Shown here: in pieces, positions 1 to 7,766 of the stretch
Position numbering within the stretch: position 1 is the first letter of the stretch
Layout: each line of letters opens with the position of its first letter
Notes under the pieces: model-generated
The model's database searches: none
Told to the model about the DNA's origin: nothing
What the model saw: only the letters and a program-made list of their open reading frames with translations
Position numbers and translations under genes: made by a program
Assembly: GCA_903822205.1 (NCBI GenBank)
Contig: CAIJOK010000007.1
Location: 1 to 44,125 of the forward strand
DNA length: 44,125 bases
Reading direction: 5' to 3'
Origin: an uncultured beta proteobacterium
GTDB lineage: Bacteria; Pseudomonadota; Gammaproteobacteria; Burkholderiales; Burkholderiaceae_C

Positions 1-1
1 G

Positions 2-82
2 AAGGCGCTGGCAGCAAAAGAGGTTTCCAGCACGGAGTTAACCCAATACTTTTTAGATCAATATCAGGTAAGACTCGTGTAA
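2..82 (+). CDS. Possible C-terminal fragment of an unidentified protein
   Basis: Reading from base 2, an open frame runs to a TAA at 80-82, four bases before the first CRISPR repeat. It encodes 26 residues ending in TQYFLDQYQVRLV. The frame is open from the window edge and its composition looks protein-like, so it may be the tail of a gene that starts outside the window. It is too short to assign to a family. It would lie at the promoter-distal end of the array, pointing towards it. Chance openness cannot be excluded. Confidence 0.3.
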   Translation, partial: KALAAKEVSSTELTQYFLDQYQVRLV

Positions 83-85
83 AAT

Positions 86-535
86 GTCTTAATCCCTTTG
101 AAGTCAGGGCAGTGATTTACTTGGCCCAAGTTCTCCAGTCCCCAGAGTTTGCCGTCTTAATCCCTTTGAAGTCAGGGCAGTGATTTACTTCCAGAAACAA
201 CAGTATTTAGTCTATATAAAGTCTTAATCCCTTTGAAGTCAGGGCAGTGATTTACTTATTACTACATTTTATAAATAACATATTGTCTGGGTCTTAATCC
301 CTTTGAAGTCAGGGCAGTGATTTACTTTAACACTGTAGATTTTAATAATTCCATCGAGAAGGGTCTTAATCCCTTTGAAGTCAGGGCAGTGATTTACTTG
401 GGGATGACCCGTGAAGCCCAAATAGGCTTGTCTTAATCCCTTTGAAGTCAGGGCAGTGATTTACTTATGCTCTCAGAAAATCCACTAAGCTGGATTAGGT
501 CTTAATCCCTTTGAAGTCAGGGCAGTGATTTACTT
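86..535 (-). CRISPR. CRISPR array, 7 repeats of 37 bp, 6 spacers
   Basis: Seven identical 37-bp repeats lie at 86-122, 154-190, 221-257, 291-327, 363-399, 430-466 and 499-535. On the plus strand each begins GTCTTAATCCC and ends GTGATTTACTT. The six spacers are 31, 30, 33, 35, 30 and 32 bp and all differ. Read on the minus strand, the repeat ends in GGGATTAAGAC. Its last eight bases, ATTAAGAC, resemble the ATTGAAAC-type 5' handle of Cas6-processed type III crRNAs. I therefore infer minus-strand transcription, the same direction as the cas operon, with the leader at 536-741. None of the repeats is degenerate, including the leader-distal one. Several spacers, notably 258-290, are much more AT-rich than the host genes, consistent with foreign targets. 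Repeats and spacers are seen directly; orientation is inferred. Confidence 0.97.
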
Positions 536-741
536 GGTATGGCCAAAAAAACTCAATCGTATCAACACATTGCAAAGGCGTTTACAGCAAGCGGTGGGCA
601 TTCTAAAAGCTAACCAGAAATGAGGTTTGCATGGTCGTCACATCCTGAAGCCTGATGTGCGCCATATCAGCCACTTGGGTGCGTTGCAGTGACATCAATG
701 AGCTATCATAACTATAGCAACAAACGCTTATTTGACGGGCG
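536..741 (-). promoter_or_regulatory. Probable CRISPR leader between cas2 and the array
   Basis: This 206-bp stretch separates the stop codon of the last cas gene from the first leader-side repeat and holds no convincing gene. It is more AT-rich than the flanking cas genes. On the minus strand it contains -10-like sequences (for example TATGAT near 705-715) and, close to the array, an A/T-rich tract next to the repeat. If the array is read on the minus strand this is where the leader and crRNA promoter should be. Alternatively the array could be read through from the cas operon. No operator or factor site is recognised. Confidence 0.55.
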
Positions 742-1083
742 TTAGCGGCTATTGTGAGGGTGCAATGGTTTTTTGGGGGACGGCTGAGATGTCAGTAACA
801 GGCTGCCAGGCAGCACGTTGTCAGGCAGGATGCTTTGGCCCAGGGTGATTTGCCAACCGTCGTGGGGCAGACGATAGGCCCGCACGTCGTCGGCATCGGG
901 GTGAATAATTTTGGCGATGCTTGCCATTATTCCGACCATTTTGGCCGCAGTGGTTTCTACTAAAAAAACAGAATACTGCACGGGTACGCCCTGTTTTTTA
1001 ATAAACCGAAACAAACGTGACAGCCGTCTGGGGTCGGCAATGTCATACGTGACCAGATAGCGGGCGGTTTCGTTTTGGCTCAT
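742..1083 (-). CDS. cas2: CRISPR-associated protein Cas2 (copy a, array-proximal)
   Basis: Cas2 is the small ferredoxin-fold partner that bridges two Cas1 dimers in the spacer-integration complex. This 113-residue protein has the N-terminal beta strand with YLVTYDIADPRR (residues 9-20). It includes the conserved Asp of the YDI motif (D14), followed by a helix and the strand QYSVFLVE. A Ser/Pro/Lys-rich tail of about 20 residues at the C terminus is longer than in minimal Cas2 proteins. The ATG at 1083 lies 17 bp beyond the stop of the divergent cas1 gene, and the stop lies 206 bp from the array. It is one of two cas2 genes in the locus; the other is at 2998-3282 and shares the YDIA-PRRL signature. 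The assignment to Cas2 is strong. Which Cas1 it partners is not known. Confidence 0.9.
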   Translation of the reverse strand: MSQNETARYLVTYDIADPRRLSRLFRFIKKQGVPVQYSVFLVETTAAKMVGIMASIAKIIHPDADDVRAYRLPHDGWQITLGQSILPDNVLPGSLLLTSQPSPKKPLHPHNSR

Positions 1084-1100
1084 GGTGCGGGGTACAACAA

Positions 1101-1880
1101 TTAACTGTGCATGGCTTTCAAAGCCGTGCGGTGCAGGTGAACCAGATGCAGGGTCAAGGCACTGGCGTTGCGTGCACTCCAGCGTTCAAACAGTTCTGTG
1201 ACGGTTGCAGTGTCATCGACTTGGCTGGCCAGAGTCCCTGCGCCCAGGTTCATCTCGGCCCATAGCAGATCACACAGGTCATCGTCCAGATTCATGGCCT
1301 CCAGACGCGGGCCCCACAGTTGGGGTTTCATGCCGTGGCCATTGAGCTGCGCGGCCACGTAGGCCAGACACAGTCCGCGCAGCGCGACAGGCAGGTGGAT
1401 GTTGAAGTGGCCGCCATACACATAGTCGCGCTTGGTGGCCTCCCACTCTTGCGGGGTCACACTTTTGGCATGTTCCTCGCTCCAGCGCACCAGCACGTCC
1501 ATGCGACGGGCACGCAGCCAGTTTTGGTACAACACAACGCCGTCTTCGCGCTCAGACCAAAGCTCCAGCACCGTACTCAGGCTGGCGGTCTGGCGCAACT
1601 GGGCATAGATACTGCCCACAGCCTGACCTTTGGCATCCAGCCAGGTGATGCCAATGCCGGACTTCATGCACAGGGCCAATGCCGGGCCGCTCCAGTCCAC
1701 CACGTCGGCGCTGCTGACCACGCGGGCGACGCGTTTGAGTGGAAATCGCATCACCTGGGCGCGTTCGTTGGTGACGACCAGGGCTTCTTCGGTGCAGCTT
1801 ACGCGCTTGTGGTCACGCCCGCCCAGGTACAGGGCACGTGCTCCGGGGCCAGGCTGCTTGGGGTGGGTAGAGGTTTTCAA
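1101..1880 (-). CDS. Divergent Cas1-like protein lacking the Cas1 active site
   Basis: This 259-residue protein has a Cas1-like N-terminal beta domain (about residues 16-95, with LYLGGRDHKRVSC, LVVTNERAQVMRFPL, then GIGITWLDAKGQAVG) followed by a helical region. The canonical active-site segments are not visible. There is no LLGLEG-type Glu motif. Where the Cas1 next door has GFYH and DLIE, this protein appears to have LWGPR and DLLW. It is therefore probably a catalytically inactive Cas1 homologue. It may act as a structural subunit of a mixed Cas1 complex or as a specificity factor. The start is a TTG at 1880, and the TTGA overlaps the stop of the active cas1, so translation is coupled. cas2 copy a follows after 17 bp. 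Family membership rests on the N-terminal domain and position. The loss of activity is inferred from motif absence. Confidence 0.75.
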   Translation of the reverse strand: MKTSTHPKQPGPGARALYLGGRDHKRVSCTEEALVVTNERAQVMRFPLKRVARVVSSADVVDWSGPALALCMKSGIGITWLDAKGQAVGSIYAQLRQTASLSTVLELWSEREDGVVLYQNWLRARRMDVLVRWSEEHAKSVTPQEWEATKRDYVYGGHFNIHLPVALRGLCLAYVAAQLNGHGMKPQLWGPRLEAMNLDDDLCDLLWAEMNLGAGTLASQVDDTATVTELFERWSARNASALTLHLVHLHRTALKAMHS

Positions 1881-2881
1881 TATGCTTCATCCTCATCGTT
1901 GGGGTGTTCCAGCCACAGCTCACCGCTCTGGCGCAGGCCGCGTGCCAGTCCCTGGCATTGCAGGCGCAGCCAACGCCGCCAGAGGGTGCTGTTTTTTTCC
2001 CACTCGGCGTAATAGATGGCGCGACCGGCCTTGCCCAACAGGCAAGCCCCTTTGTCCATGCTGAAATGGTCCTGGTTCAGAGTGCGGTTGCGCCATAGAT
2101 TCCACACCCACAGGTCAATGGCGGGTCGCAGCGGCTCGATCAGGTCGCAGGCCATACTTTCGCGGCCAAAGCTGGGGCGGTGATAAAAGCCCAGCATGGG
2201 GTCCAGCCCCGTGCTGATGCAGCTTTGCACGGCTTGCAAGTGGGCCATGGTGTAGCTGAGCGACAGGCAGACATTGACGGGGTCACGCGGTGGGCGGCGG
2301 TTGCGTCCGGTAAAGCCCAGTGCCGGTGCAAATACCCCCGTCAGCCCGCCAAAATAGGCGCGGGCAGCGGCCCCCTCCAGTCCCAGCAGGGTGGCCAATG
2401 TTGGGGTTTCGGTGGGTGCAGTTGGGCTGACAGGCAGTTGGGTGCGAATGGCATCCAGTGTGCGCATCGCATCAAATAGGGGTTTGCGGGCATCGGGCCG
2501 TGCAGCTTGCAGAGTACGCAAAGTGCGGCGTTGGCGTGAGAGCTTGGCACCTACCAGCGCCAGTGCCCATTGACGGCAGGCGTTGTCGTCCACGACACGC
2601 AGTGACTGGGCCAGTCGCACGGCGGCATCGTTGTGCTGACTGCCCAACACCAGGGCCACGCGGCGTGTGTTGCGCGGGCTCATCAGCAGGGTGGTGACAC
2701 CGGCTTCAGCCAATTTCATCAGCACCCCGCAGTCCAGCCGCGTTTGCGCGCCATGAATCACGCATCGGTCGATCAACCGGATGGGCACGGTGCCACGGCG
2801 TGTGCCGGCCTCGTACAGGGCCAGGGTTTCGCCTTCAGATTTGACTTCAAGCTGGGCGCGGTCAAGCAACAGTGTGGCCAT
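1877..2881 (-). CDS. cas1: CRISPR-associated endonuclease Cas1 (catalytically intact)
   Basis: Cas1 is the integrase that inserts new spacers at the leader-repeat junction. This 334-residue protein has the usual two-domain layout: an N-terminal beta domain (residues 1-85) and a C-terminal alpha domain. The metal-binding residues are visible as E169 in LLGLEGAAARAYF, H234 in GFYHRP and E249 in CDLIEP. The start is the ATG at 2881, downstream of a 9-bp tandem-repeat tract (2897-2939) that occupies part of the 116-bp gap to cas2 copy b. It ends in a TTGA overlap with the divergent cas1-like gene. No reverse transcriptase domain is fused to it, unlike some type III Cas1 proteins. Calling it an active Cas1 is well supported by the motifs. 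Confidence 0.96.
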   Translation of the reverse strand: MATLLLDRAQLEVKSEGETLALYEAGTRRGTVPIRLIDRCVIHGAQTRLDCGVLMKLAEAGVTTLLMSPRNTRRVALVLGSQHNDAAVRLAQSLRVVDDNACRQWALALVGAKLSRQRRTLRTLQAARPDARKPLFDAMRTLDAIRTQLPVSPTAPTETPTLATLLGLEGAAARAYFGGLTGVFAPALGFTGRNRRPPRDPVNVCLSLSYTMAHLQAVQSCISTGLDPMLGFYHRPSFGRESMACDLIEPLRPAIDLWVWNLWRNRTLNQDHFSMDKGACLLGKAGRAIYYAEWEKNSTLWRRWLRLQCQGLARGLRQSGELWLEHPNDEDEAY

Positions 2882-2896
2882 GGTATAGAACGTGTT

Positions 2897-2939
2897 GATG
2901 GGGTGGATGGGGTGAATGGGGTGAATGGGGTGAATGGGG
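2897..2939. repeat. 9-bp tandem repeat (about 4.8 copies) upstream of cas1
   Basis: Units GATGGGGTG, GATGGGGTG, AATGGGGTG, AATGGGGTG and a partial AATGGGG run head to tail. The tract lies in the gap between cas2 copy b and cas1, 16 bp before the cas1 start codon (position 2881). Copy-number change by slippage would alter the spacing or mRNA leader of cas1 without affecting a coding frame. The repeat is seen directly; a regulatory effect is speculation. Confidence 0.9.
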
Positions 2940-2997
2940 CTGTAAGGCTTATCTGACGGGCATCTGTAGCTATTTTTTGTGTAGCGTCTGCGGGTGT

Positions 2998-3282
2998 TTA
3001 CCCCACATAAAAATAGTCAGGGTCAGCCGGTTGCACGGCCTTGCCCAGGGTGTGGACGCGGCTTCGTGGGTCAAGACGCAGCAGCATGAAACGGTCGGTT
3101 TCCATGTCCATCAGAACACTCATGTCCTCGATCAGGGCGATGCGCTCGGCCACGGTCAAGAACAACTCATGCACCGACTTTTGCCCGCCGGTGGCATAGA
3201 CACGGGCCAGCTTGAGCGCGGCCACCAGGCGGCGCGGCTCTGCAATGTCATAACAGGCCAGGTGCAATAAGCGTTGAGTCAT
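2998..3282 (-). CDS. cas2: CRISPR-associated protein Cas2 (copy b)
   Basis: This 94-residue Cas2 begins MTQRLLHLACYDIAEPRRL, with the conserved YDI Asp at residue 12. Strands and helices then follow in the order expected for the Cas2 ferredoxin fold (SVHELFLTV, DRFMLLRLD). The start is placed at the ATG at 3282; an alternative ATG lies at 3291. Longer versions would run into the end of cas6 and carry a non-homologous N terminus. The gene follows cas6 and precedes the intact cas1, so the locus reads cas2b-cas1-cas1'-cas2a. Copies a and b share the YDIA-PRRL core but diverge elsewhere, which argues against a recent duplication. I infer two co-inherited Cas1-Cas2 pairs or one heteromeric complex. 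Confidence 0.87.
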   Translation of the reverse strand: MTQRLLHLACYDIAEPRRLVAALKLARVYATGGQKSVHELFLTVAERIALIEDMSVLMDMETDRFMLLRLDPRSRVHTLGKAVQPADPDYFYVG

Positions 3283-3322
3283 GGCCGCCATTGTTAGGCC
3301 ATGCAGGGGGGTTGTCAGGTGT

Positions 3323-3334
3323 GGCAAGCTTGCC
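3323..3334. repeat. Perfect 12-bp palindrome GGCAAGCTTGCC, copy 1
   Basis: A perfect dyad lies in the gap between the cas6 stop (3369) and the cas2b start (3282). The same 12-mer occurs at 11987-11998 inside cmr3 and at 18383-18394 upstream of the operon. Its role is unknown. It could be a protein-binding site, an RNA hairpin or a generally over-represented genomic palindrome. Confidence 0.85.
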
Positions 3335-3368
3335 GGTTTTGGCCAGAGCAGCCTTTGGGGCAGTGCCG

Positions 3369-4355
3369 TTATGCGCTTGGCTTGTGTTCCAACCGATACC
3401 CACCCATTCCCATGGTGGCGTTTTTGCCAACGTGCAGCCATTGGCCCAGCCATAACCAGGGCCAGATTTCGGCCATCGTGGCCTGGCTGCCGTGCAGCGT
3501 CCAGCGTCCCAGAACGCCGCCCAGGGTCATCTTTTGTTGCTGACGGCTGGAATAGCGCGTCCAGTCAAACCAGTGCAAATCCTGCGTGTCGGTCAGGGTG
3601 CTGCTTAGCTGGACGATGTGTTTGGCGGCATCGCCCCAGCCCGTTTGTCCGGCGTGAAACTCCATCAACAGGGTTGTGCGACGTGCGATGGCCGCGATCA
3701 GCGCATGGGGGCCAAGCTGGCCAATGCCCAGAGGCTGGCCCTGATGTTGCAAGCGCAACGGCGTGTCGATGTGCAGTGTGATGGGGGCGTCCGGGGTGTT
3801 CACAGCAGCGTCGTGGGCAAACTCCGGCATCAGGATGGTCGTGGGGTGTTCTTGCAAGGTGGGCTGTTCCATCCACCAGATGGGGTGCGACTGACCTTGC
3901 GCATCCACCCAGTCCACCTGCAACAGGTCAACCGGCACACGAGCCCTGGTCAGGCCTCTACCCAGGGCGCGTTGCAGGGCATAAATGACCAAGGCAAGCT
4001 GTTCTGTGGCGTGGCCAATCAACACGATGTTGAAGGCAAAGTCATCATCGGCATCCAACACCCGTGCGCCCGGGGTTGGGGGTTCCATGACGAAGGGGTT
4101 AGGTATTTGGCTAAAGTCTTGCAGCGCGTGCTGGCCTTTGGGCGGCGGCGGGGCCTCAAAAATGCGGGTGTAGGGACAGGTCTGAATCAGCGGACACCCC
4201 GGGCAGGCGGGGGCGCGGGTCATGCAGGCCACTTGGCGCAGCGCAGCCCCAAACTGGCCGCGCAACAATGATCCTGCGTAATCCGGCAAGGCCAGGGGCT
4301 GCTGCACGCGGGCGGTAAAGCGGTAACGGGTGATGGGCAGGGGGTGAGTGAACAT
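3369..4355 (-). CDS. cas6: Cas6 pre-crRNA processing endoribonuclease
   Basis: Cas6 cuts the repeat transcript to give crRNAs that carry an 8-nt 5' handle. This 328-residue RAMP protein has an N-terminal region with LLRGQFGAALRQVAC. It also has a four-cysteine cluster (C44, C51, C54, C60, in CPGCPLIQTCPY) seen in the large Cas6 subfamily. The C-terminal half ends in the RAMP glycine-rich segment HVGKNATMGMGGYRL (near residues 310-324). The ATG at 4355 directly abuts the stop of the Card1-like gene (4356), so the two are tightly linked. It is the only repeat-processing enzyme in the island and is expected to serve the adjacent array. A catalytic residue cannot be assigned from sequence because Cas6 active sites vary. 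Confidence 0.92.
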   Translation of the reverse strand: MFTHPLPITRYRFTARVQQPLALPDYAGSLLRGQFGAALRQVACMTRAPACPGCPLIQTCPYTRIFEAPPPPKGQHALQDFSQIPNPFVMEPPTPGARVLDADDDFAFNIVLIGHATEQLALVIYALQRALGRGLTRARVPVDLLQVDWVDAQGQSHPIWWMEQPTLQEHPTTILMPEFAHDAAVNTPDAPITLHIDTPLRLQHQGQPLGIGQLGPHALIAAIARRTTLLMEFHAGQTGWGDAAKHIVQLSSTLTDTQDLHWFDWTRYSSRQQQKMTLGGVLGRWTLHGSQATMAEIWPWLWLGQWLHVGKNATMGMGGYRLEHKPSA

Positions 4356-5546
4356 TTACTCCCCTTTGGTTAGCCAGAGCCGACCGATGGTGCCTTTGAG
4401 GTCTTTGAGTTGCGTACCCGACACGATGGCTATGCCGGCCTCTTTGGCGCGCTGGCGGTCGGCCTCGCTGTTGGCCAACTGACCCCGGTAGTCCACCACC
4501 ATGCCGCGCGTACGCAGACCACCCAGTTTCAAGAGCGACTCCATTTTGTAGAGCGCTTCGGTGGCGCGTGAGTCATCACCTTTGCCGTCCTGGGCCAGGT
4601 TGGCGGTTTTGCATTCGATCAGGTGCAGGGTATTGCGGTACAAAAAAGCCACGTCGATCTCGTTTTTGTCGCGCGCCTTGCTGCCAGAGTGGTGGTCTGC
4701 GCCACCAAAGCTAACCCGCACGCCCATGGCGACATCGGTCAAGGCCACGTGCTGGGTACGCAGCGATTGCAGCGCTTCATACACATGCGACTCAAGCCAG
4801 CCACCATTGACAAAAAAGCGTGCTTCTTCGTTTTTGAAGGTCAGCGTCGGGCCGTTTTGGCGCAGCAAGCCAGCATCAATAAACAGGCCAATGAGGTCGA
4901 CCAGCGAACGTGAGTCGTATTGCGCTGGTGTCAAATCGACCCGCAAACCAGGCGCATCGCGTGCCATGCGTGCTATCGCATTGATCGTACCCAGTGCACG
5001 CCCGGCGCTGGCTACATGGTCAATCAGCCGTGCTGTGAGGTCGCGCAGCTCACGCGTGATTTGGGGGTTCTCCTGGGTGCTGACGCTATAGCCGTGAGCG
5101 CGCAACATTTCATGCACCTTGAGTTTGGCGCGCAATGGCTGGCTGGTGGCTTGTTCGCCAATCACCAGCACGGAGTCTGTTTCGACGTTGACGTAAAACA
5201 CCGGTTTGCCGGCTGAACGGAAGACTTCTTGCGCGGCCACGGCCATCAGTTTGGTGCCGCCGGTGACGTTCAATGCGATGTTTTCATCAGCGTGATCGGC
5301 CAGGTAGCTTAAAAAAGTGTCAGACAGTGCGGTGTAGTCGTAGGCGTTGGGTAGCTCCAGTGTTTCAACCACCATGCCGGCGGCTTTGGCCTGAATGACT
5401 GAGCGCAGCGCCAGCGCGGCGTGTTGCATGGGGGCGCTACAGGCCAACACCACTTTTTTGGGACGCCAGGTCTCGTCGAGCACCGGCAGCAGGTTGGGTA
5501 TGGTTTGGGTGGAGACCAGGCAGAGGTGTGTGGTGTAGGGGGTCAT
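4356..5546 (-). CDS. Card1/Can2-type CARF-PD-(D/E)XK nuclease
   Basis: Card1/Can2 proteins (DUF1887) are cOA-activated nucleases. Known members respond to cA4 and nick DNA and/or cut RNA. This 396-residue protein has an N-terminal CARF domain with the ligand-loop motif NVTGGTKLM (residues 93-101). A middle linker/wHTH-like region covers about 145-240. The C-terminal PD-(D/E)XK domain shows GGWLESHV (E252), NEID (D298) and ECK (E311, K313). All expected catalytic positions are present. The gene lies between cad1 (42-bp gap) and cas6 (no gap), so it is expressed with the Cmr complex that would make its activator. The family call is strong. The substrate (ssDNA, dsDNA or RNA) and the preferred cOA ring size cannot be read from sequence. 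Confidence 0.92.
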   Translation of the reverse strand: MTPYTTHLCLVSTQTIPNLLPVLDETWRPKKVVLACSAPMQHAALALRSVIQAKAAGMVVETLELPNAYDYTALSDTFLSYLADHADENIALNVTGGTKLMAVAAQEVFRSAGKPVFYVNVETDSVLVIGEQATSQPLRAKLKVHEMLRAHGYSVSTQENPQITRELRDLTARLIDHVASAGRALGTINAIARMARDAPGLRVDLTPAQYDSRSLVDLIGLFIDAGLLRQNGPTLTFKNEEARFFVNGGWLESHVYEALQSLRTQHVALTDVAMGVRVSFGGADHHSGSKARDKNEIDVAFLYRNTLHLIECKTANLAQDGKGDDSRATEALYKMESLLKLGGLRTRGMVVDYRGQLANSEADRQRAKEAGIAIVSGTQLKDLKGTIGRLWLTKGE

Positions 5547-5588
5547 GTGGCTTCGCTCAATTCATTTTCAGCCCGGCGATCAGCGATC

Positions 5589-7766
5589 TCAGGCACGTAC
5601 ATTTTTTGCCACCAACGTAAACACCTGCGCATCGACCCGCTTGAGCAAGGCTTCACGCTCAGCGCTGGGCAAAAAGGCGTGGACAAACGCCTGGCGAATC
5701 AGGGCCAGACATTCCCACAGCGTCAAACCGTCTTTGCTCATGCGGGCCGCCGCCAGATATTCATCGGCCAGTGTGGTTCGCGAAATGCCGGGGTTGTCGG
5801 TGCATAAAGTCACAGGCAAGCCGTTTTGGATAAAAGTGCGCAACGGGTAGCCTGGCAGGTGCGCCGATGCAGGGTACGCAGGATCGGCAAACCCCACGAC
5901 CTCGCGGTTGGATGTGGGACACAGCTCCAGGCAAATACCCCTGTCGCGAAAGCGTTCAGCCAGTTGCGGGTTGTCAGCCAAGGTGAGGCCGTGGCCAATG
6001 CGGTCAGCGTGCAAGTGGTAGGCCGCTTGCCAAATATGGTCTGCGCTCTCGCCCTCTCCGGCGTGGATGGTCAGCGGCAGGCAGTCGGCAAAAGCAGGCA
6101 AAAAAGCCGGTGCCAGGGCATCGGGTGTCTGGGTGCTTTCATCACCTGCCAAATCAAGTCCCAGCAAAAAGCCATTCAGTTGAGCGCGTGCTGCTACGGC
6201 GTGTTGCACAACTTGGGCGAGATCGGTGGGCTGGCGGCGGTCAAGTATCCAGATAAAGCCGATGCGCGGGGATTGGGGGTCAGACGGGATGTTGGCCTGG
6301 GCGGTCTGTAGAGCATGGCACAGATCACCCACAAAACCAGCGGGGTCGTTAGGACGGTATTTGTGCGGACTGCCGCGCAGTTCCAGATAGGCCAGGCCTT
6401 CGGCACGGGCTTGGGCCACGATGGCTTGCGCGTAGGGCGTAATCGCAGCGGGGTGAGTTAGCAGGGCTGAACCGCTGAGTTCACCGGGCCGCTCAAAGGC
6501 TTCAAAACCATGCGGGTGGTTTTTGAGCGCCACACGTGGCCCGGTCACGTCAAACAGGTTGTGTTGCAACTGCGAATCGCTGGCGTGCAGCAGCAAGGTG
6601 GCGCAGCATTCGGCGCGGTTTGGGCTATTTTTAAGGGGGGTGGGCCAGTCCCATGGCCACTCTTCTATTGATAGCAGACTATGCACGTCCTGTAAGCGTT
6701 GTAGCCGTTTTGCTGGTGCTAATCCAGACAGGATGGCTTGGGCTACGAGGCGCTGTGCTGCCAGGTCCAGACACCCCCCCAGGTGACGGTGCAGGTCGGC
6801 TTTGGGCAGGGCAGTCAGCCAAAGGTCATGGCAGGGCTGTAGCGCGGTGTTGCGCAGTCGCTCAATGTGTGCGGGCGGCAGTCGGTAGAGGCTGCGCCAG
6901 TTTTCATGCCGTTCGGTTTGTGCCAGTTGCGCCATAAAGTTGCCCATCAGTTGGCTGCTTTGGGTCAGGCGGTGCGTGATCTCACGCTGTAGGGTATCGC
7001 CCTCGTCTGGCAGCGGCCAAGCGACGGTTTGGCCAGCGTCGGGCAGTGGCAGTGGAAACCTTTGGCTGCAAACGCGCTGGCCATCAATGCACATGTCCAG
7101 CAGATCATTGCGCCGACCGTTACCTGCCACCAGCGGGGTGATGGCCGCAGCCAGGTCAGCGGACAGTGGCTGCGCCAGCAGGGCGGTTTGTGCCTCTTTT
7201 TCAGCCTCTGATCGGGCAAACAGCAGCGCAGGCAGTGGCTCGGGGCTGACCACGTGCAGCCAGGCCAAGGCACCCAGCAGGGCACCGGCAGTTTGCAGAT
7301 CGGCACTCATGGTTTTGCGTCCGCCCGCCAGTGACAGCACCAATTGCCCTCCGTTGAGTGCCTGTTCGCTGGCCAACAAGGTCACGCGCAGGGTTAGCTC
7401 ACGAATGTGGTCACATTCGGCCTGGCTGGCCAGTTGGTCGGTGCTGGCTGCCGTCCAGATGCGCAATGGCAATGGCTGACCGAGGTGTTGCCACCATGCC
7501 AGCAGGTGTCTCAGACTGGCCCGGGTTTGGATGCCCTCGGTGGTGCAAATCCACAGTTCGTCAGGGGAGCAAAGCTGGTGCTGGTGTCGCAATTGGTCCA
7601 GCGCTGCACGTTTGGGGTGGTGGGCATACAGGTCAAGCAGGTCAGGGGCCAGCCAGCCCAATATCTCAGGGATGACGGCCCAACTGGCTCCCAGTGTGCA
7701 GAGGAGGATGTTTTTGGGGTGGCCCTGAATCGTGCTGGCACTGTGGACTGGCGCGGAAACGTTCAT
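5589..7766 (-). CDS. cad1: CARF-adenosine deaminase fusion (Cad1/CAAD type)
   Basis: This 725-residue fusion has an N-terminal CARF domain of the TIGR02584-like type (residues 15-190, motif SLAGGRKTM at 145-153), a linker, and a complete adenosine deaminase domain from about residue 315. The deaminase metal and catalytic motifs are all visible: HRH (H326, H328), HAGE (H568, E571), RIGHG (H592) and TDNP (D657). Characterised relatives bind cA4 or cA6 made by type III Cas10 and deaminate ATP to ITP, causing growth arrest. Its ATG at 7766 overlaps the stop of the upstream Nudix gene by ATGA. This supports a two-enzyme module in which the Nudix protein hydrolyses ITP. The domain assignment is seen directly; the activity is inferred from the family. 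Confidence 0.94.
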   Translation of the reverse strand: MNVSAPVHSASTIQGHPKNILLCTLGASWAVIPEILGWLAPDLLDLYAHHPKRAALDQLRHQHQLCSPDELWICTTEGIQTRASLRHLLAWWQHLGQPLPLRIWTAASTDQLASQAECDHIRELTLRVTLLASEQALNGGQLVLSLAGGRKTMSADLQTAGALLGALAWLHVVSPEPLPALLFARSEAEKEAQTALLAQPLSADLAAAITPLVAGNGRRNDLLDMCIDGQRVCSQRFPLPLPDAGQTVAWPLPDEGDTLQREITHRLTQSSQLMGNFMAQLAQTERHENWRSLYRLPPAHIERLRNTALQPCHDLWLTALPKADLHRHLGGCLDLAAQRLVAQAILSGLAPAKRLQRLQDVHSLLSIEEWPWDWPTPLKNSPNRAECCATLLLHASDSQLQHNLFDVTGPRVALKNHPHGFEAFERPGELSGSALLTHPAAITPYAQAIVAQARAEGLAYLELRGSPHKYRPNDPAGFVGDLCHALQTAQANIPSDPQSPRIGFIWILDRRQPTDLAQVVQHAVAARAQLNGFLLGLDLAGDESTQTPDALAPAFLPAFADCLPLTIHAGEGESADHIWQAAYHLHADRIGHGLTLADNPQLAERFRDRGICLELCPTSNREVVGFADPAYPASAHLPGYPLRTFIQNGLPVTLCTDNPGISRTTLADEYLAAARMSKDGLTLWECLALIRQAFVHAFLPSAEREALLKRVDAQVFTLVAKNVRA

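Noticed and set aside
539-613. Short plus-strand open frame (24 codons, starting MAKKTQSYQH) beside the array
   Set aside because: Too short, no clear ribosome-binding site, and it lies in the probable CRISPR leader on the opposite strand to transcription.
1877-2881. Reverse transcriptase-Cas1 fusion, known in some type III systems
   Set aside because: The protein is only 334 residues and has no YxDD or other reverse transcriptase segment; none is encoded nearby.
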